The notes below the pieces were generated by a model that saw only the letters and a list, made by a program, of their open reading frames with translations, was not told the origin of the DNA and ran no database searches. A program made the position numbers and the translations under genes. Shown piece after piece: positions 52,645 to 64,000 of a stretch of 64,000 nt of DNA; position 1 is the first letter of the stretch, and the number at the start of each line of letters is the position of its first letter. Source of the DNA: Pantoea sp. Eser (lineage in GTDB: Bacteria > Pseudomonadota > Gammaproteobacteria > Enterobacterales > Enterobacteriaceae); contig SZZY01000004.1 in the NCBI GenBank assembly GCA_009830035.1, positions 1 to 64,000 of the forward strand, given 5' to 3'.

Positions 52645-55500
52645 TCAGAGCGCCGCAATCACCGCCTGCTGTTCAATCAGTTTTGCTTTTGATTGTTGCA
52701 GTTCGGCAACGCGTTCACGCTCTTTCACCACCACCGCTTCCGGGGCGCGGGAGACAAAGCCTTCGTTGGCCAGCTTGACCTGAATCTTGTCGATTTCGAC
52801 CTCCAGTTTAACCAACTCTTTCGCCAGTCGCTCCAGTTCGGCTGTTTTATCCACCAGGTCAGCCATCGGGATCAGCAACTCAGCGCCTTCAACGATTTTG
52901 GTCACCGACACCGGACCTTTCTCGCCCGCTGGCAGAATGGTCAGGCTTTCCAGACGCGCCAGGCGCGACAGGAAGTTACGGTTCGCTTCCACCCGACGCA
53001 GCGCCGCCGGTGAGCAGTCACGCAGCAGCACATCCAGCGGTTTGCTCAGCGCGATGTTCATTTCGGCACGAATATTACGCACCGCCACGATCGCCTGTTT
53101 CATCCACTCAATATCCGCTTTCGCTTCGGCATCCTCTTTCGCCGCATCAAACTGCGGGAGAGGTTGCAGCATGATGGTGTCGTCGCTGATGTTTTTCAGT
53201 CCCTTCACGCGCTGCCAGATGGTTTCAGTGATAAACGGAATAATCGGGTGCGCCAGACGCAGCAAGCCTTCCAGCACGTTCACCAGCGTATGGCGGGTAC
53301 CGCGCAGTTCCGCTTCGTTACCGCTGTTCATCACCGGCTTGGTCAGCTCCAGGTACCAGTCACAGAACTGGTTCCAGGTGAAGTCATACAGCAGGTTAGC
53401 GGCGATATCGAAACGGTAGCTGTCGAGTGCGTCACGATAGGCTTTCACCGTGCTGTTGAACTCGGTCAGAATCCAGTGATCCGCCAGCGACAGCGTCATT
53501 TCGCCCCCGTTCTGGCCGCAATCCTGATCTTCGGTGTTCATCAGCACAAAGCGGCTGGCGTTCCACAGCTTGTTACAGAAGTTGCGATAACCTTCCAGGC
53601 GCTTCATGTCCCAGTTGATGTCGCGACCGGTTGAGGCGAGGGCGGCGAGGGTGAAACGCAGCGCATCGGTGCCTGACGGCTCAATGCCGTTCGGGAACTG
53701 CTTCTCGGTGCGTTTGCGGATCTTCTCGGCCAGCTGCGGCTGCATCATGTTGCCGGTGCGTTTTTCCAGCAGCGCTTCCAGCGAAATACCGTCAACCATA
53801 TCCAGCGGGTCAATCACGTTGCCCTTGGATTTTGACATCTTCTGGCCTTCTTCATCACGAATCAGACCGGTCATGTAGACGGTTTTAAACGGCACCTGCG
53901 GTTTGCCATTTTCATCTTTAATTAAGTGCATGGTCAGCATGATCATGCGGGCAATCCAGAAGAAGATGATGTCGAAGCCGCTCACCAGCACGCTGGTTGG
54001 GTGGAAAGTGCGCAGTGCTTCGGTGTTTTCCGGCCAGCCGAGGGTGGAGAACGTCCACAGGCCAGAGGAGAACCAGGTGTCCAGCACGTCATCATCCTGA
54101 CGCAGCGCCACATCGGCGGCCAGGTTGTTTTCAGCGCGAACTTCTTCTTCGGTGCGGCCAACATACACGTGGCCGTTGTTGTCATACCAGGCCGGGATGC
54201 GGTGACCCCACCACAGCTGACGGGAGATACACCAGTCTTGGATATCACGCATCCACGAGAAGTACATGTTTTCGTACTGCTTCGGCACAAACTGAATGTC
54301 GCCGTTTTCGACCGCTTCTACCGCCACTTTCGCCAGCGGGGCAGTGCGCACATACCACTGGTTAGTCAGCATCGGTTCAATCACCACGCCACCCCGATCG
54401 CCATAAGGTACGGTCAGGTCGTGCGGTTTGATCTCTTCGAGCAGGCCGAGCTGATCAACAGCAGCAACGATCGCTTTACGCGCAGCAAAACGCTCCATCT
54501 TCTGGAACGCGGCCGGTATCTCATCCGAGCAGGCATCGCTGACTTCTCCATTGGTGTCATACACCTGGGCGCGCTCGCGGATATCACCGTCAAAAGTCAG
54601 GATGTTGATCATCGGCAGCTTATGACGACGACCCACTTCGTAGTCGTTAAAGTCATGTGCCGGGGTAATCTTGACGCAGCCGGTGCCTTTTTCCATGTCA
54701 GCATGTTCATCGCCAACAATCGGGATCAGACGGTTAACCAGCGGCAGCATGACAAATTTGCCGATCAGATCTTTGTAGCGCGGATCTTCCGGATTGACCG
54801 CCACGCCGGTATCGCCCAGCAGGGTTTCCGGACGGGTGGTGGCAACCACCAGATAATCTTTACCGTCAGCGGTTTTCGCGCCATCGGCCAGTGGATAGCG
54901 GATGTGCCACATCGAGCCTTTGCTCTCGCGGTTTTCTACTTCCAAGTCAGAGATGGCGGTGTGCAGCTTCGGATCCCAGTTCACCAGACGTTTGCCGCGG
55001 TAAATCAGGTTCTCTTTGTACAGGCGGACGAACACCTTTTTCACCGCGTTGGACAGCCCTTCATCCATGGTGAAACGCTCGCGTTCCCAGTCAACGGAGT
55101 TGCCGAGACGGCGCATCTGACGGGTAATGGTGCCGCCGGATTCCGTTTTCCACTGCCAGATTTTGTCAATGAACGCATCACGGCCATAGTCCTGGCGCGT
55201 TTTGCCCTCTTCAGCCGCAATCTTGCGCTCAACCACCATCTGCGTGGCGATGCCCGCGTGGTCGGTACCGGCCTGCCACAGGGTATTTTTCCCCTGCATG
55301 CGCTGGTAGCGAATCATGGTATCCATGATGGTTTGCTGGAAGGCGTGACCCATGTGCAAGCTACCGGTGACGTTCGGCGGCGGGATCATGATGCAAAAGC
55401 TTTCCTGGCTGGTATCGCCATTCGGTTTGAAGTAGCCCTGCTTTTCCCAATGCTCGTAAAGCGGCTGCTCGATATCTTGCGGGTTATATGTCTTTTCCAT
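52645..55500 (-). CDS. valS: Valyl-tRNA synthetase
   Basis: Class I synthetase with editing domain. 951 residues, equal to E. coli. HIGH motif as SLHMGH in [25 protein letters not shown], the editing CP1 domain ([15 protein letters not shown]) and a C-terminal coiled coil ([20 protein letters not shown]). Follows holC by five bases. Intact, essential. Confidence 0.97.
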   Translation of the reverse strand: MEKTYNPQDIEQPLYEHWEKQGYFKPNGDTSQESFCIMIPPPNVTGSLHMGHAFQQTIMDTMIRYQRMQGKNTLWQAGTDHAGIATQMVVERKIAAEEGKTRQDYGRDAFIDKIWQWKTESGGTITRQMRRLGNSVDWERERFTMDEGLSNAVKKVFVRLYKENLIYRGKRLVNWDPKLHTAISDLEVENRESKGSMWHIRYPLADGAKTADGKDYLVVATTRPETLLGDTGVAVNPEDPRYKDLIGKFVMLPLVNRLIPIVGDEHADMEKGTGCVKITPAHDFNDYEVGRRHKLPMINILTFDGDIRERAQVYDTNGEVSDACSDEIPAAFQKMERFAARKAIVAAVDQLGLLEEIKPHDLTVPYGDRGGVVIEPMLTNQWYVRTAPLAKVAVEAVENGDIQFVPKQYENMYFSWMRDIQDWCISRQLWWGHRIPAWYDNNGHVYVGRTEEEVRAENNLAADVALRQDDDVLDTWFSSGLWTFSTLGWPENTEALRTFHPTSVLVSGFDIIFFWIARMIMLTMHLIKDENGKPQVPFKTVYMTGLIRDEEGQKMSKSKGNVIDPLDMVDGISLEALLEKRTGNMMQPQLAEKIRKRTEKQFPNGIEPSGTDALRFTLAALASTGRDINWDMKRLEGYRNFCNKLWNASRFVLMNTEDQDCGQNGGEMTLSLADHWILTEFNSTVKAYRDALDSYRFDIAANLLYDFTWNQFCDWYLELTKPVMNSGNEAELRGTRHTLVNVLEGLLRLAHPIIPFITETIWQRVKGLKNISDDTIMLQPLPQFDAAKEDAEAKADIEWMKQAIVAVRNIRAEMNIALSKPLDVLLRDCSPAALRRVEANRNFLSRLARLESLTILPAGEKGPVSVTKIVEGAELLIPMADLVDKTAELERLAKELVKLEVEIDKIQVKLANEGFVSRAPEAVVVKERERVAELQQSKAKLIEQQAVIAAL

Positions 55501-55505
55501 TTCTG

Positions 55506-55964
55506 CTATGTCGTTTGCGGCTGTGGTGGCGTTGCCGTATTCAATTGGAAACCAACGCTGCGGTACGCTTTATAGCGGTCGCGCGCCAGCTGTTTGAGAG
55601 ATTCTTCGTAAGGAACGAAGTCTATCACTTCATGGAAAGCAGTAGCAAAATCTGCGAACTGTGGCAGCAGGCTAATTAACAGGTCGCGTGGCGAACTGCC
55701 GCGACGCTGCGGCCAAGCCAGTTCAACCGGCGCGCCGTAGCGCGGGCCTTCACCGGCGAGGTTATGCGGCACGAAGGCGTTCGCCGGACGTTGCCACAGC
55801 GCTTCGTCGAGACGAAGCGCCTGCTGCTCATCTTCACAGGCGATCAACACCCGCTTTCCGGCCCGCCAGCGTGTTTCCGCCAGATTGCACACCAGCGCTT
55901 CGATGGCGCTCAGGCCGTCGCTCGGTGCATCGGTTTCCAGCACGTAGAAGGTTGCGTTTTTCAT
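55506..55964 (-). CDS. holC: DNA polymerase III chi subunit HolC
   Basis: Clamp-loader accessory subunit that links polymerase III to SSB. 152 residues (147 in E. coli; the extra is at the C-terminus). [40 protein letters not shown] and [20 protein letters not shown] are conserved. Between pepA and valS, as in E. coli. Confidence 0.95.
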   Translation of the reverse strand: MKNATFYVLETDAPSDGLSAIEALVCNLAETRWRAGKRVLIACEDEQQALRLDEALWQRPANAFVPHNLAGEGPRYGAPVELAWPQRRGSSPRDLLISLLPQFADFATAFHEVIDFVPYEESLKQLARDRYKAYRSVGFQLNTATPPQPQTT

Positions 55965-56028
55965 CAGTTTGCTCGTCAGAAGATCAAGGGCGGAATCTCA
56001 TCCGCCCTTGTAGTCAGCATTGTGGCGA

Positions 56029-57540
56029 TCAGTCGTCGCCGTTCAATCCTGCCCGATTCAACAGAAACTGCGACAGCATCGGCACCGGACGCCCCGTGGC
56101 GCTTTTGGCTTTGCCTGAACGCCAGGCCGTACCGGCGATGTCGAGGTGCGCCCAGTTATATTTGCGGGCAAAGCGCGCTAGGAAGCAGGCGGCGGTAATC
56201 GCTCCGCCAGGCCGTCCGCCAATGTTGGCCATGTCGGCAAAGTTGGACTCCAGCTGCTCCTGATATTCGTCCGCCATCGGCAGACGCCAGGCGCGGTCGC
56301 CCGACTGCTCAGAGGCGCTGATCAACTCGTGCGCCAGCGGATTGTGGTTCGACAGCAGACCGCTGACGTGGTGGCCCAGCGCAATCACGCAGGCACCGGT
56401 CAGGGTTGCGACGTCAATCACCACTTCCGGATCGAAGCGCTCAACGTAGGTCAGCGCATCGCACAGCACCAGGCGGCCTTTGGCATCGGTATTCAGCACT
56501 TCTACCGTCTGGCCAGACATGGTGGTCAGCACGTCGCCCGGGCGCATCGCCCGGCCATCCGGCATGTTTTCACAGCCGGCCAGCACGCCGACCACGTTGA
56601 CCGGCAGGTTAAGCTCGGCGACCATGCGCATCACGCCATACACCGAGGCCGCGCCGCACATATCATATTTCATTTCGTCCATGCTGTCGGACGGCTTAAT
56701 CGATATGCCGCCGGAGTCGAAGGTCAGGCCTTTACCGACCAGCACAATCGGCCGCGCGTCGGCATCCGGATTGCCTTTGTACTCAATCACCGACATCAGC
56801 GATTCGTTTTGCGAACCGGCACCCACCGCCAGATAGGCGTTCATGCCCAGCTCTTTCATCTGCTGTTCGCCGATGACGCGGGTGGTGACATTTTTGCTGA
56901 AGGCATCCGCCAGCTGGCGCGCCTGCGAGGCAAGATAGGCGGCGTTACAGATGTTTGGCGGCATATTGCCCAGATCTTTCGCCGCTTTCATGCCGGCAGC
57001 CACCGCCAGGCCATGCTGAATCGCGCGCTCACCGCTGGTTAGTTCACGGCGGGTCGGCACGTTAAACACCAGCTTACGCAGCGGACGGCGTGGCTCGGCC
57101 TTGTTGCTCTTCAGCTGATCGAAGTTATACAGCGCCTCTTTCGAGGTTTCGACCGCCTGACGCACTTTCCAGTAGGTGTTACGGCCTTTGACGTGCAGTT
57201 CAGTCAGGAAGCAGACCGCTTCCATTGAGCCGGTATCGTTCAGCGTGTTGATGGTTTTCTGAATCACCTGCTTGTACTGACGCTCGTCCAGCTCGCGCTC
57301 TTTCCCGCAGCCAATCAGCAGAATACGCTCAGACAGGATGTTTGGCACATGATGCAGCAGCAGTGTCTGGCCCACTTTTCCTTCCAGCTCGCCACGGCGC
57401 AGCAGGGCGCTGATATAGCCGTCGCTGATTTTATCCAGCTGTTCGGCAATCGGTGACAGACGACGCGGTTCGAAAACGCCAACGACAATGCAGGCACTGC
57501 GCTGTTTTTCCGGGCTTCCGCTTTTTACACTGAACTCCAT
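56029..57540 (-). CDS. pepA: Leucyl aminopeptidase PepA
   Basis: M17 two-metal aminopeptidase, hexameric. In E. coli it is also the XerCD accessory DNA-binding protein and a carAB repressor. 503 residues, same as E. coli. Metal and catalytic motifs [16 protein letters not shown] and [16 protein letters not shown] are present. The N-terminal DNA-binding domain is complete. Intact. A G+C hairpin without T run lies between it and holC (55985-56011). Confidence 0.97.
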   Translation of the reverse strand: MEFSVKSGSPEKQRSACIVVGVFEPRRLSPIAEQLDKISDGYISALLRRGELEGKVGQTLLLHHVPNILSERILLIGCGKERELDERQYKQVIQKTINTLNDTGSMEAVCFLTELHVKGRNTYWKVRQAVETSKEALYNFDQLKSNKAEPRRPLRKLVFNVPTRRELTSGERAIQHGLAVAAGMKAAKDLGNMPPNICNAAYLASQARQLADAFSKNVTTRVIGEQQMKELGMNAYLAVGAGSQNESLMSVIEYKGNPDADARPIVLVGKGLTFDSGGISIKPSDSMDEMKYDMCGAASVYGVMRMVAELNLPVNVVGVLAGCENMPDGRAMRPGDVLTTMSGQTVEVLNTDAKGRLVLCDALTYVERFDPEVVIDVATLTGACVIALGHHVSGLLSNHNPLAHELISASEQSGDRAWRLPMADEYQEQLESNFADMANIGGRPGGAITAACFLARFARKYNWAHLDIAGTAWRSGKAKSATGRPVPMLSQFLLNRAGLNGDD

Positions 57541-57808
57541 GCACTCTCCTGAATCTTAAAGACAACGGCCGCTGCTGCCGCTAGAATGTAGCGCGCTCAT
57601 GACCCATTTATTCATCACGGCAGCATGACATTCTGCCGCTGGAGGTCATAATGAATCAGGGTGACAAGATGTTGTTTTTCCACCACCCAAGCGCGTTTGT
57701 CATACAATTTTGGCTACGATGACGGCCATTGATGAAGAAAAATGGCAAATAAGCGTTGAAACTAGCGATTTTCCTGCAAAAAGACAAGTTTTCACAGGCG
57801 TACTAAGC

Positions 57809-58909
57809 GTGATCATCATTAGATATCTGGTTCGGGAAACGCTCAAAAGCCAGCTGGCTATCCTCTTCATCCTGCTATTAATCTTCTTTTGCCAGAAGTT
57901 AGTCAGGATTTTAGGAGCCGCGGTGGATGGCGAAGTGCCGACAAACCTCGTTCTGACACTGTTAGGACTCGGCGTGCCTGAAATGGCACAACTTATACTG
58001 CCCTTAAGTCTGTTTCTGGCGATCCTGATGACGCTGGGGCGACTCTATACGGAAAGTGAAATTACCGTCATGCACGCCTGCGGCCTGAGTAAAGCGGTGC
58101 TGGTTAAGGCGGCGATGGTCCTGATGCTGTTTACTTCGCTGGTGGCGGCGGTGAACGTTATCTGGCTCGGTCCCTGGTCATCCCGTTATCAGGATGAAGT
58201 GACCCAGAACGCCAAAGCCAACCCTGGCACGGCGGCGCTGGCGGCCGGGCAGTTCCAGACCTCCAGCGATGGCAGCGCCGTGCTGTTCATTGAGGATGTA
58301 AAAGGCAACCAGTTCGGCAACGTGTTCCTGGCGCAGTTACGGCCAAAAGGCAATGCGCGGCCTTCGGTGGTGCTGGCTGACAGCGGTCATATGGAACAGC
58401 ATAAAGACGGTTCGCAGGTGGTGACGCTGGATAAAGGCACCCGCTTTGAGGGCACCGCGCTGCTGCGCGACTTCCGCGTCACTGACTTCACCAATTATCA
58501 GGCGCTGGTGGGCTATAAAGAGGCCACGCTGGACCCGAACGATGCGGAGCAGTCGAGCTTTACCGGCCTGTTCGGTAACGACTCGCCGACCTTCCGCGCC
58601 GAGCTGCACTGGCGTATGACGCTGGTGTTTGCGGTGCTGGTGATGGCGCTGATGGTGGTGCCGCTCAGCGTGGTCAATCCACGTCAGGGCCGGGTGTTGT
58701 CGATGCTGCCCGCGATGCTGCTCTATCTGATCTTCTTCCTGCTGCAAAGCTCGCTGAAGTCGAGCGGGACGAAAGGGCGGCTCGATCCGGCCGTCTGGAT
58801 GTGGGTAGTGAATATCGGCTATCTGCTGCTGGCGGTGCTGCTTAACCTGTGGGATACGGTGCCGATGCGTCGGGTCCGTGCCCGCTTCACACGCGGAGGG
58901 TCGGTCTGA
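57809..58909 (+). CDS. lptF: LPS export ABC transporter permease LptF
   Basis: Inner-membrane permease of LptB2FG that extracts LPS. 366 residues from GTG 57809 (MIIIRYLVRETLKSQLAILF), the family start and length. The ORF is open upstream to 57710 but that part is not family-like. Six membrane helices around a periplasmic beta-jellyroll (residues about 130-255). Last base overlaps lptG (TGATG). Divergent from pepA. Essential and intact. Confidence 0.95.
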   Translation: MIIIRYLVRETLKSQLAILFILLLIFFCQKLVRILGAAVDGEVPTNLVLTLLGLGVPEMAQLILPLSLFLAILMTLGRLYTESEITVMHACGLSKAVLVKAAMVLMLFTSLVAAVNVIWLGPWSSRYQDEVTQNAKANPGTAALAAGQFQTSSDGSAVLFIEDVKGNQFGNVFLAQLRPKGNARPSVVLADSGHMEQHKDGSQVVTLDKGTRFEGTALLRDFRVTDFTNYQALVGYKEATLDPNDAEQSSFTGLFGNDSPTFRAELHWRMTLVFAVLVMALMVVPLSVVNPRQGRVLSMLPAMLLYLIFFLLQSSLKSSGTKGRLDPAVWMWVVNIGYLLLAVLLNLWDTVPMRRVRARFTRGGSV

Positions 58910-59985
58910 TGTTTCGCGTACTTGACCGCTATATCGGCAAAACCATCTTCAATACTATCATGCTGACGCTGTTCATGCTGGTGTCGCTCTCCGGCATCAT
59001 CAAGTTCGTCGATCAGCTGCGTAAAACCGGTCAGGGCAGCTATAGCGCGCTCTCGGCTGGTTATTACACCCTGCTCAGCGTGCCGAAAGATATTGAGATC
59101 TTCTTCCCGATGGCGGCGCTGCTGGGCGCACTGCTGGGGCTGGGGACGCTGGCACAGCGCAGCGAGCTGGTGGTGATGCAGGCCGCCGGTTTCACCCGCA
59201 TGCAGGTGGCACTGTCGGTGATGAAAACCGCAATTCCGCTGGTGCTGCTGACCATGGCGATTGGCGAATTCGTTGCGCCGTCGGGCGAGCAGATGGCGCG
59301 TAATTACCGGGCGCAGCAGCTGTATGGCGGGGCGCTGGTGTCGACGCAAAACGGTCTGTGGGCGAAAGATGGCAACAACTTCATCTACATTGAGCGCATC
59401 AAAGGCGACAATGAAATAGATGGCGTCAGCATCTACAGCTTTAACGATAAGCGTCGGCTACAGAGCGTGCGCTATGCCGCGACCGCCACCTGGGATGCGG
59501 CGAAAAAGCACTGGGCGCTGTCGCAGATGGATGAGTCGAACCTGACCGATCCAAAGCAAATCACCGGTTCGCAGAGCCTCGGCGGCGAGTGGAAAACCAA
59601 CCTGACGCCGGACAAGCTGGGCGTAGTGGCGCTCGACCCGGATGCGCTCTCGATTCGCGGCCTGTATAACTACAGCAAGTATCTGAAGCAGAGTGGCCAG
59701 GAGTCCGGGCGTTATTTGCTGAACATGTGGAGCAAAATCTTCCAGCCGCTGTCGGTGGCGGTGATGATGCTGATGGCGCTGTCGTTTATCTTTGGTCCGC
59801 TGCGCAGTGTGTCGATGGGCGTGCGGGTGGTAGCCGGCATCAGCTTCGGCTTCCTGTTCTATGTGCTCGACCAGATCTTCGGCCCGCTGAGCCTGGTTTA
59901 CGGTCTGCCGCCGATCATGGGGGCAATTCTGCCAAGCTTCGCCTTCTTCGCCATCAGCTTGTTTATGCTGATCAAGCGGCGCTAA
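58909..59985 (+). CDS. lptG: LPS export ABC transporter permease LptG
   Basis: Partner permease of LptF. 358 residues (360 in E. coli). MFRVLDRYIGKTIFNTIMLT, coupling-helix region TLAQRSELVVMQAAGFTRMQ, periplasmic jellyroll, and C-terminal helices (FGPLRSVSMGVRVVAGISFG). GGAGGG site inside the end of lptF. Intact. Confidence 0.96.
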   Translation: MFRVLDRYIGKTIFNTIMLTLFMLVSLSGIIKFVDQLRKTGQGSYSALSAGYYTLLSVPKDIEIFFPMAALLGALLGLGTLAQRSELVVMQAAGFTRMQVALSVMKTAIPLVLLTMAIGEFVAPSGEQMARNYRAQQLYGGALVSTQNGLWAKDGNNFIYIERIKGDNEIDGVSIYSFNDKRRLQSVRYAATATWDAAKKHWALSQMDESNLTDPKQITGSQSLGGEWKTNLTPDKLGVVALDPDALSIRGLYNYSKYLKQSGQESGRYLLNMWSKIFQPLSVAVMMLMALSFIFGPLRSVSMGVRVVAGISFGFLFYVLDQIFGPLSLVYGLPPIMGAILPSFAFFAISLFMLIKRR

Positions 59986-60002
59986 GCGAGCACCGCAACT
60001 GG

Positions 60003-60028
60003 AAAAGGCCGCGTCTGCGGCCTTTTTT
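60003..60028 (+). terminator. Terminator after lptG
   Basis: AAAAGGCCGC / GCGGCCTTTT stem, four-base loop, T run. Confidence 0.9.
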
Positions 60029-60206
60029 GTTTTTTAAGTGCAGGCTCAGGGAGCCTATGCCTTTCGCAAAGACGCAAAAGCGCCATCCGTGGCAGGCTCA
60101 GCGCGGGCCATCCCTGACCCGCGATGCTTTGCTGCAGGCGTATGCCCCCATCGCTTTACATTTGTCAGCCGTCTGGAATCCGCTGTTTCAGCGGCGGGGA
60201 GCGGCT

Positions 60207-61502
60207 TCAGGCCACGCTATTTATCCAGCCTGACAACGCGGGCAGTGCTGCTGGCAGTTGTGACAGCAAATAGATAATCAGGCCAATGTTGCCGCCAACC
60301 AGCGTGCCGTTGATGCGAATAAACTGCAGGTCTTTACCGATATTCAGCTCTATCTGCTGCGACATGTCGCGTGCATCCCAGCTCTTCACGGTGTCACTGA
60401 TGTGGCGCGTCAGGAAGCTGGCAAATTCCGGTGTCACGCTGCGCGCTGACTGTTCGAGGTGCTGATTCATCGAGTCGCGCAGCGCCGGATCGGCGGCCAG
60501 GGTTTCGCCCAGCCACAGCGCCGTACCACGCACTTTCTCCTGCACCCGCGAATCGTCGCTGCTGAGGTCCGCTTTCAGCCAGTTACGCATATCGTTCCAC
60601 AGCTCGCCGATGTAGCGATTAAGCGTGGCATCCTCTTTCAGCCAGCTCTTGATCACCTCTGCGCGCTCCGCCATCTCCGGGTCGGTTTGCAGTTTGACGA
60701 CCAGCCGATCCACCGCCCGGTTAAAGCCGAGACGCAGCTCGTGGCCCTGATCCAGCGCCACATCATCCAGCAGCGAGTCGACCGCGTTCGCCACCAGCTC
60801 GGCGCTGTGCTCGCCCAGCCACTCGGTCGGTAACATTTTGGCTTTGATCGGATGCTCACGCTTCAGCCAGCGCACCAGCTGCTGCGCAATGAACTCGCGG
60901 GTTGAGGGCTTATGCAGCAGCGCCAGCAACTGCTCGATCGCCGCGTCCAGCAGCGCCTGATGACGATTATTTTTGGTCAGGCTCTCCAGTATCAGGGCGC
61001 TGGTCTGCGTCAGATCGACCTTATCGATGGCGCGATGCACCGCGCGGCGCATGAAGTTCTGAATACGCGCGTCATCGGTCAGATCGAGGAAGCCCTGCAT
61101 CACCTGCAGCAGATGTCGCCCGATGCGGTCAGCATTGCCGGGGGCATTCAGCCATTGCGCCAGCAGGTGCGACGGATCGTGACGGCGTATCAGGCTGAGC
61201 AGGGAATCGGTATCGAGAAAATTCTCCTGCACGAAGCGGCCGAGATTCTCACAGATACGATCTTTATTGCGCAGAATAATCGCGGTATGACGCGAGATAA
61301 AGGGCACTGGTACTCGGCGAAACAGCGCCACTACCGCGAACCAGTCGGCCAGCGCGCCGACCATCGCGGCTTCCGCTATCGCTTTCACGCCGCTGACCCA
61401 AAAGCCGGGCGGCAGAAACAGGGTGATGATGAAGGTCGCGGCGGCCAGTAACAGCAGCAGCGCCAGACGTTTAGTCCGTTTCAGTTCGTGTTGTTTATCC
61501 AT
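60207..61502 (-). CDS. yjiN: DUF445 family membrane protein YjiN
   Basis: Inner-membrane protein of unknown function. 431 residues, near E. coli YjiN length. N-terminal hydrophobic segment ([20 protein letters not shown]), conserved [23 protein letters not shown] and [16 protein letters not shown], a long helical middle, and a C-terminal membrane segment after [20 protein letters not shown]. Intact. The 180 bases between it and the lptG terminator hold nothing supported. Confidence 0.92.
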   Translation of the reverse strand: MDKQHELKRTKRLALLLLLAAATFIITLFLPPGFWVSGVKAIAEAAMVGALADWFAVVALFRRVPVPFISRHTAIILRNKDRICENLGRFVQENFLDTDSLLSLIRRHDPSHLLAQWLNAPGNADRIGRHLLQVMQGFLDLTDDARIQNFMRRAVHRAIDKVDLTQTSALILESLTKNNRHQALLDAAIEQLLALLHKPSTREFIAQQLVRWLKREHPIKAKMLPTEWLGEHSAELVANAVDSLLDDVALDQGHELRLGFNRAVDRLVVKLQTDPEMAERAEVIKSWLKEDATLNRYIGELWNDMRNWLKADLSSDDSRVQEKVRGTALWLGETLAADPALRDSMNQHLEQSARSVTPEFASFLTRHISDTVKSWDARDMSQQIELNIGKDLQFIRINGTLVGGNIGLIIYLLSQLPAALPALSGWINSVA

Positions 61503-61527
61503 ATCCTGATCTTAGCAGAGAGAGTTA

Positions 61528-62695
61528 TTAGCGGCGACGGCCACCCAGCAGGCTGCCGAGCACGCCGCGCATGATCTGTTGGGTAATCTGTCGGGTCGCG
61601 CTTTTCGCCATGGTCTGCACTACACCATCGTGCTTGCCGCCGCGGGGTCCGGTGCGGCCAAACAGAATCTCTTTCAGTCCACCGAGAATTCCCTCGTCGA
61701 CCGCTACGCTGTTGCCTTTGGCAGGTGGCGCGTTGCTCTGTTCACTGCTGGCCTGAAATTCCCTGTTGCAGCCGTTCAAACGCCGATTCACAATCGACGT
61801 CGCTGTCATATTTACCGTACAGCGGTGAATGGTTGATCAGGCCGTTGCGTTCATCGGCGGTCCCCGGTCCCATGCGCGAGCCGGGCGCAATCACCATTGC
61901 CCGCTCTACCACCGACGGGCTGCCTTTGGCATCTAGAAAGGAGATCAGCGCTTCGCCGGTGCCCAGCACCCGATCCGGAATATCCGCCGGGTTCTGGGTG
62001 ACAAACCAGACGCCGACGCTTTTGGAGCGAATCAGCCGCATCACCTGTTCGATTTTTTCCATCAGCACCGGCGGCGCGTCGTTAAACAGCAGATGTGCCT
62101 CATCGAAGAAGAACACCAGTTTCGGCTGATCGAGGTCACCGGCTTCCGGCAGATGTTCATACAGCTCAGACAGCAGCCACAGCAGGCTGGTGGCGTAGAG
62201 CTTCGGCATCTGGTAGAGCTTCTCCGCCGAAAGAATATTGATGAAGCCTTTACCCTGATCGTCGACCCGCATCCAGTCGGCGATATCCAGCATCGGCTCA
62301 CCGAAGAAGTGCTCCGCGCCCTGTTGCTCCAGCGCCAGCAGCAGCGGACCGAGATCGGAGACGTTAGCCCGCACCGGGTGGCCTTTTTCACCGAAGATAT
62401 CCCATAGTACTACCGGATTGGCCTGCGGCTGCCAGTCGGTCACGCCAATTTTCACCAGTCGCTGTTGTAACTTTTCGCCCGACTCGCCTGCCATCGCGAC
62501 GCCGGTCAAATCGCCTTTCACATCGGCCATAAATACCGGCAAGCCAATCGATGAGAACGATTCTGCCAGCTTTTGCAGGGTGACGGTTTTACCGGTACCG
62601 GTCGCGCCGGTAATCAGACCGTGGCGATTGGCCATTTGCGGTAACAGATTGAGCTGAACGTCGGGCGTCCGGGCAATCAACAGGGGCGAAGTCAT
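61528..62695 (-). pseudogene. yjgR: HerA-like ATPase YjgR (DUF853), two in-frame deletions and a frameshift
   Basis: Predicted ATPase, 500 residues in E. coli. Walker A GATGTGKT and Walker [14 protein letters not shown] are intact. Around 62328-62338, LGPLLLA is joined in frame straight to [13 protein letters not shown]; roughly 65-70 residues are absent. Around 61960-61968, DIPDRVLG is joined in frame to [13 protein letters not shown]; roughly 40 residues are absent. Both joints occur where flanks share a few bases (CTG-type and CTGGG-type). An extra A at about 61760 then shifts the frame after LQQG, so [13 protein letters not shown] through SLLGGRRR is read separately. Confidence 0.88.
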
Positions 62696-62809
62696 GATTT
62701 TCCACTCTCGGGCAAGGGGTTATGCCTGAAGAATAGCAAGCGGGGCGGGGGAAAGCGGAGAAGATTTCACCGAAAAGCAGCCCATTGCTCCGCAGAGCAA
62801 CGGGCCCGG

Positions 62810-64000
62810 TTACTTCTGCACTTCTTCAAAATTGAGCAGGCTGACGCCGATTCCCTGCTGCACGTTGCGGATATTGCTGCGCACTGCCACTTGGACCGCG
62901 CCCTGCAGCATCACCACAAACGGTGATGACTGCTGCACCTGAGTCTGTAATTGCTGGTAACGGCTGCGACGTTTCACCGCATCGCTCTCACCGGCTTCGG
63001 CGCGGGTGGCGGCACTCAGTTCAGGGATGTTCCAGCCAACGCGCCACGCCAGCGTTTTGCCGCCGCCCGGCACGTTATAGGCAAAGGTGCTGGCGTTAGT
63101 ATTTAGGATCGATGTAGTCCGCGCCCCAGTAGGAGAAAATCGCCTAGAAGTCACAGCTGCGCATTTTGCTCCACAGCTCTGATTCCGCCACCGGCTGGAT
63201 ATCCAGATTCACCTCCGCCTTGGCGAAGCTGGCCTGCAGCGCCTGCGCCACGTCGATATACGGCGGCTGATTAACCACCGTCAGAGCGATGTGGGTGCCA
63301 GGCTTGACGCAGGCCTGTTGCAGAATCGACTGGGCTTTTTTCAGATCGTAATGGAACGGCGTGCTGTTTTATCGCGCCATCAAAACCGTCCGGCAGGAAG
63401 CTCTGATGAATGCGGTATTGCCCCTTTAACAGCTGATTCGCCAGGCTGTCATAATCGACCAGCCAGCGCGCTGCCTGCCATAACGCCGGATTGGCCAGCG
63501 CCGGTTGCTGCGGGCTTTGAGTATTAAAGCCGAGGTAGTAGATCAGGCTGGAGGGGAAAGCATCGACCCGGACATCTTTCACGCCTTTCACGGCAGCGAT
63601 CTGATCCGGCCCGAGCTGGTAGGCGACATCCACATCACCCTGCTGGATCAGCAGACGGCGGGTGCCCGGTTCGGCGACGCCTTTCAGCAGCACCCGCTTC
63701 AGATGCGGCTGTTGCGTACTGTAGCGATTAGCTTCCAGCACCAGCACCAGCGCCTGCAGCGGCACAAACTGTTTGATGGCATAGGCGGCACTGCCGGCGG
63801 AACGCGTTTTCAGCCAGCCGTTGCCGTAGTCGTTGTTGGCGGCATGCTGTTGCGCCAGCTTGCTGTCGACCAGCGACGCCACCGGCGCAGTGAGCAGCCG
63901 CAGCACCAGATCGCTGCCGATTTGTGCCGGCCAGCGCAGCTCAAGCTGGTGGTCGTTAATCACCGTAAACTGCTGGTTGATATTGTCAGGCGTCCAGCCA
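62810..64000 (-). pseudogene. Periplasmic substrate-binding protein (family 5, peptide/nickel type), broken and cut by the window edge
   Basis: Extracytoplasmic solute-binding family 5 protein; the N-terminus lies beyond 64000. Recognisable: LVLEANRYSTQQPHLKRVLL, RRLLIQQGDVDVAYQLGPDQ, YYLGFNTQSPQQPALANPAL, the C-terminal CDF-stop-AIFSYWGADYIDP and NVPGGGKTLAWRVGWNIPEL. An extra A in an A run at about 63368 (expected AINSTPFHYDLKK) and another at about 63107 shift the frame. TAG at 63144-63146 falls where Gln is likely. Ends LLNFEEVQK. The transported substrate cannot be told. Confidence 0.82.

Noticed and set aside
53926-55575. 549-codon open frame on the plus strand
   Set aside because: Lies antisense to intact valS; composition mirrors the valS codons (His/Arg-rich), with no ribosome-binding site or known family.
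60040-60206. Small gene between lptG and yjiN
   Set aside because: Open but unrecognised, no ribosome-binding site, and it overlaps the yjiN 3' end; treated as non-coding.
62787-62803. Terminator after the binding-protein gene
   Set aside because: Short hairpin with no T run on either strand.

Overview
The window is a stretch of an enterobacterial chromosome. Protein sequences and local gene order (greA-yhbY-rlmE-ftsH-folP-glmM-secG-tRNAs-rimP-nusA-infB-rbfA-truB-rpsO-pnp-nlpI-deaD, then yhbW-ubiV-ubiU / ubiT-yhbS-yhbQ-yhbP-yhbO-yraR, pyrBI-ridA, argI-rraB-miaE, valS-holC-pepA-lptF-lptG) match E. coli and its relatives. The divergence and codon use look most like Erwiniaceae (Erwinia/Pantoea). 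Many accessory genes are broken while housekeeping genes are intact. This is the mark of a recently host-restricted lineage in early genome reduction. An insect-associated Erwinia such as Candidatus Erwinia dacicola would fit, but that name is inference and cannot be proved from the window.

Layout. 84-1457: broken dacB. 1658-20616: almost undamaged core cluster for transcription, translation, RNA decay and membrane proteolysis, with two tRNA genes. The only lesions seen there are a frameshift at codon 3 of yhbY and one near the end of rbfA that puts it in frame with truB. 20624-31165: decaying block with an SDR/AraC pair, yhbW, ubiU, ubiT, yraR and nrdD broken, and ubiV, yhbS, yhbQ, yhbP, yhbO and nrdG intact. 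31391-42846: heavily eroded accessory block with a GH20 hexosaminidase, intact galR, a bisC/PBP3 chimera, an mdtA/outer-membrane-factor chimera, and aas-lplT with a 19-copy hexanucleotide repeat. 42913-46588: intact pyrB-pyrI-ridA, argI and rraB. 46589-52590: broken miaE, OprD-type porin, histidine phosphatase and yjgM, then an A+T-rich type VI secretion islet (intact hcp, broken Tlde1-like peptidoglycan effector, truncated immunity gene). 52645-61502: intact valS, holC, pepA, lptF, lptG and yjiN. 61528-64000: broken yjgR and a broken periplasmic binding protein cut by the window edge.

How it fits together. The intact genes cover protein and RNA synthesis, folate, amino-sugar and pyrimidine/arginine synthesis, and LPS export. 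Functions tied to anaerobic life (nrdD, ubiU, ubiT, bisC), drug efflux, phospholipid repair, chitin-sugar use and interbacterial competition are broken. Three kinds of lesion recur: +/-1 changes in short homopolymers; single-base nonsense codons, mostly TAG; and deletions whose ends look like short direct repeats. Several of those deletions stay in frame and make chimeric or internally shortened ORFs. E. coli and Erwinia family sequences were compared from memory, so residue counts for deletions are approximate.
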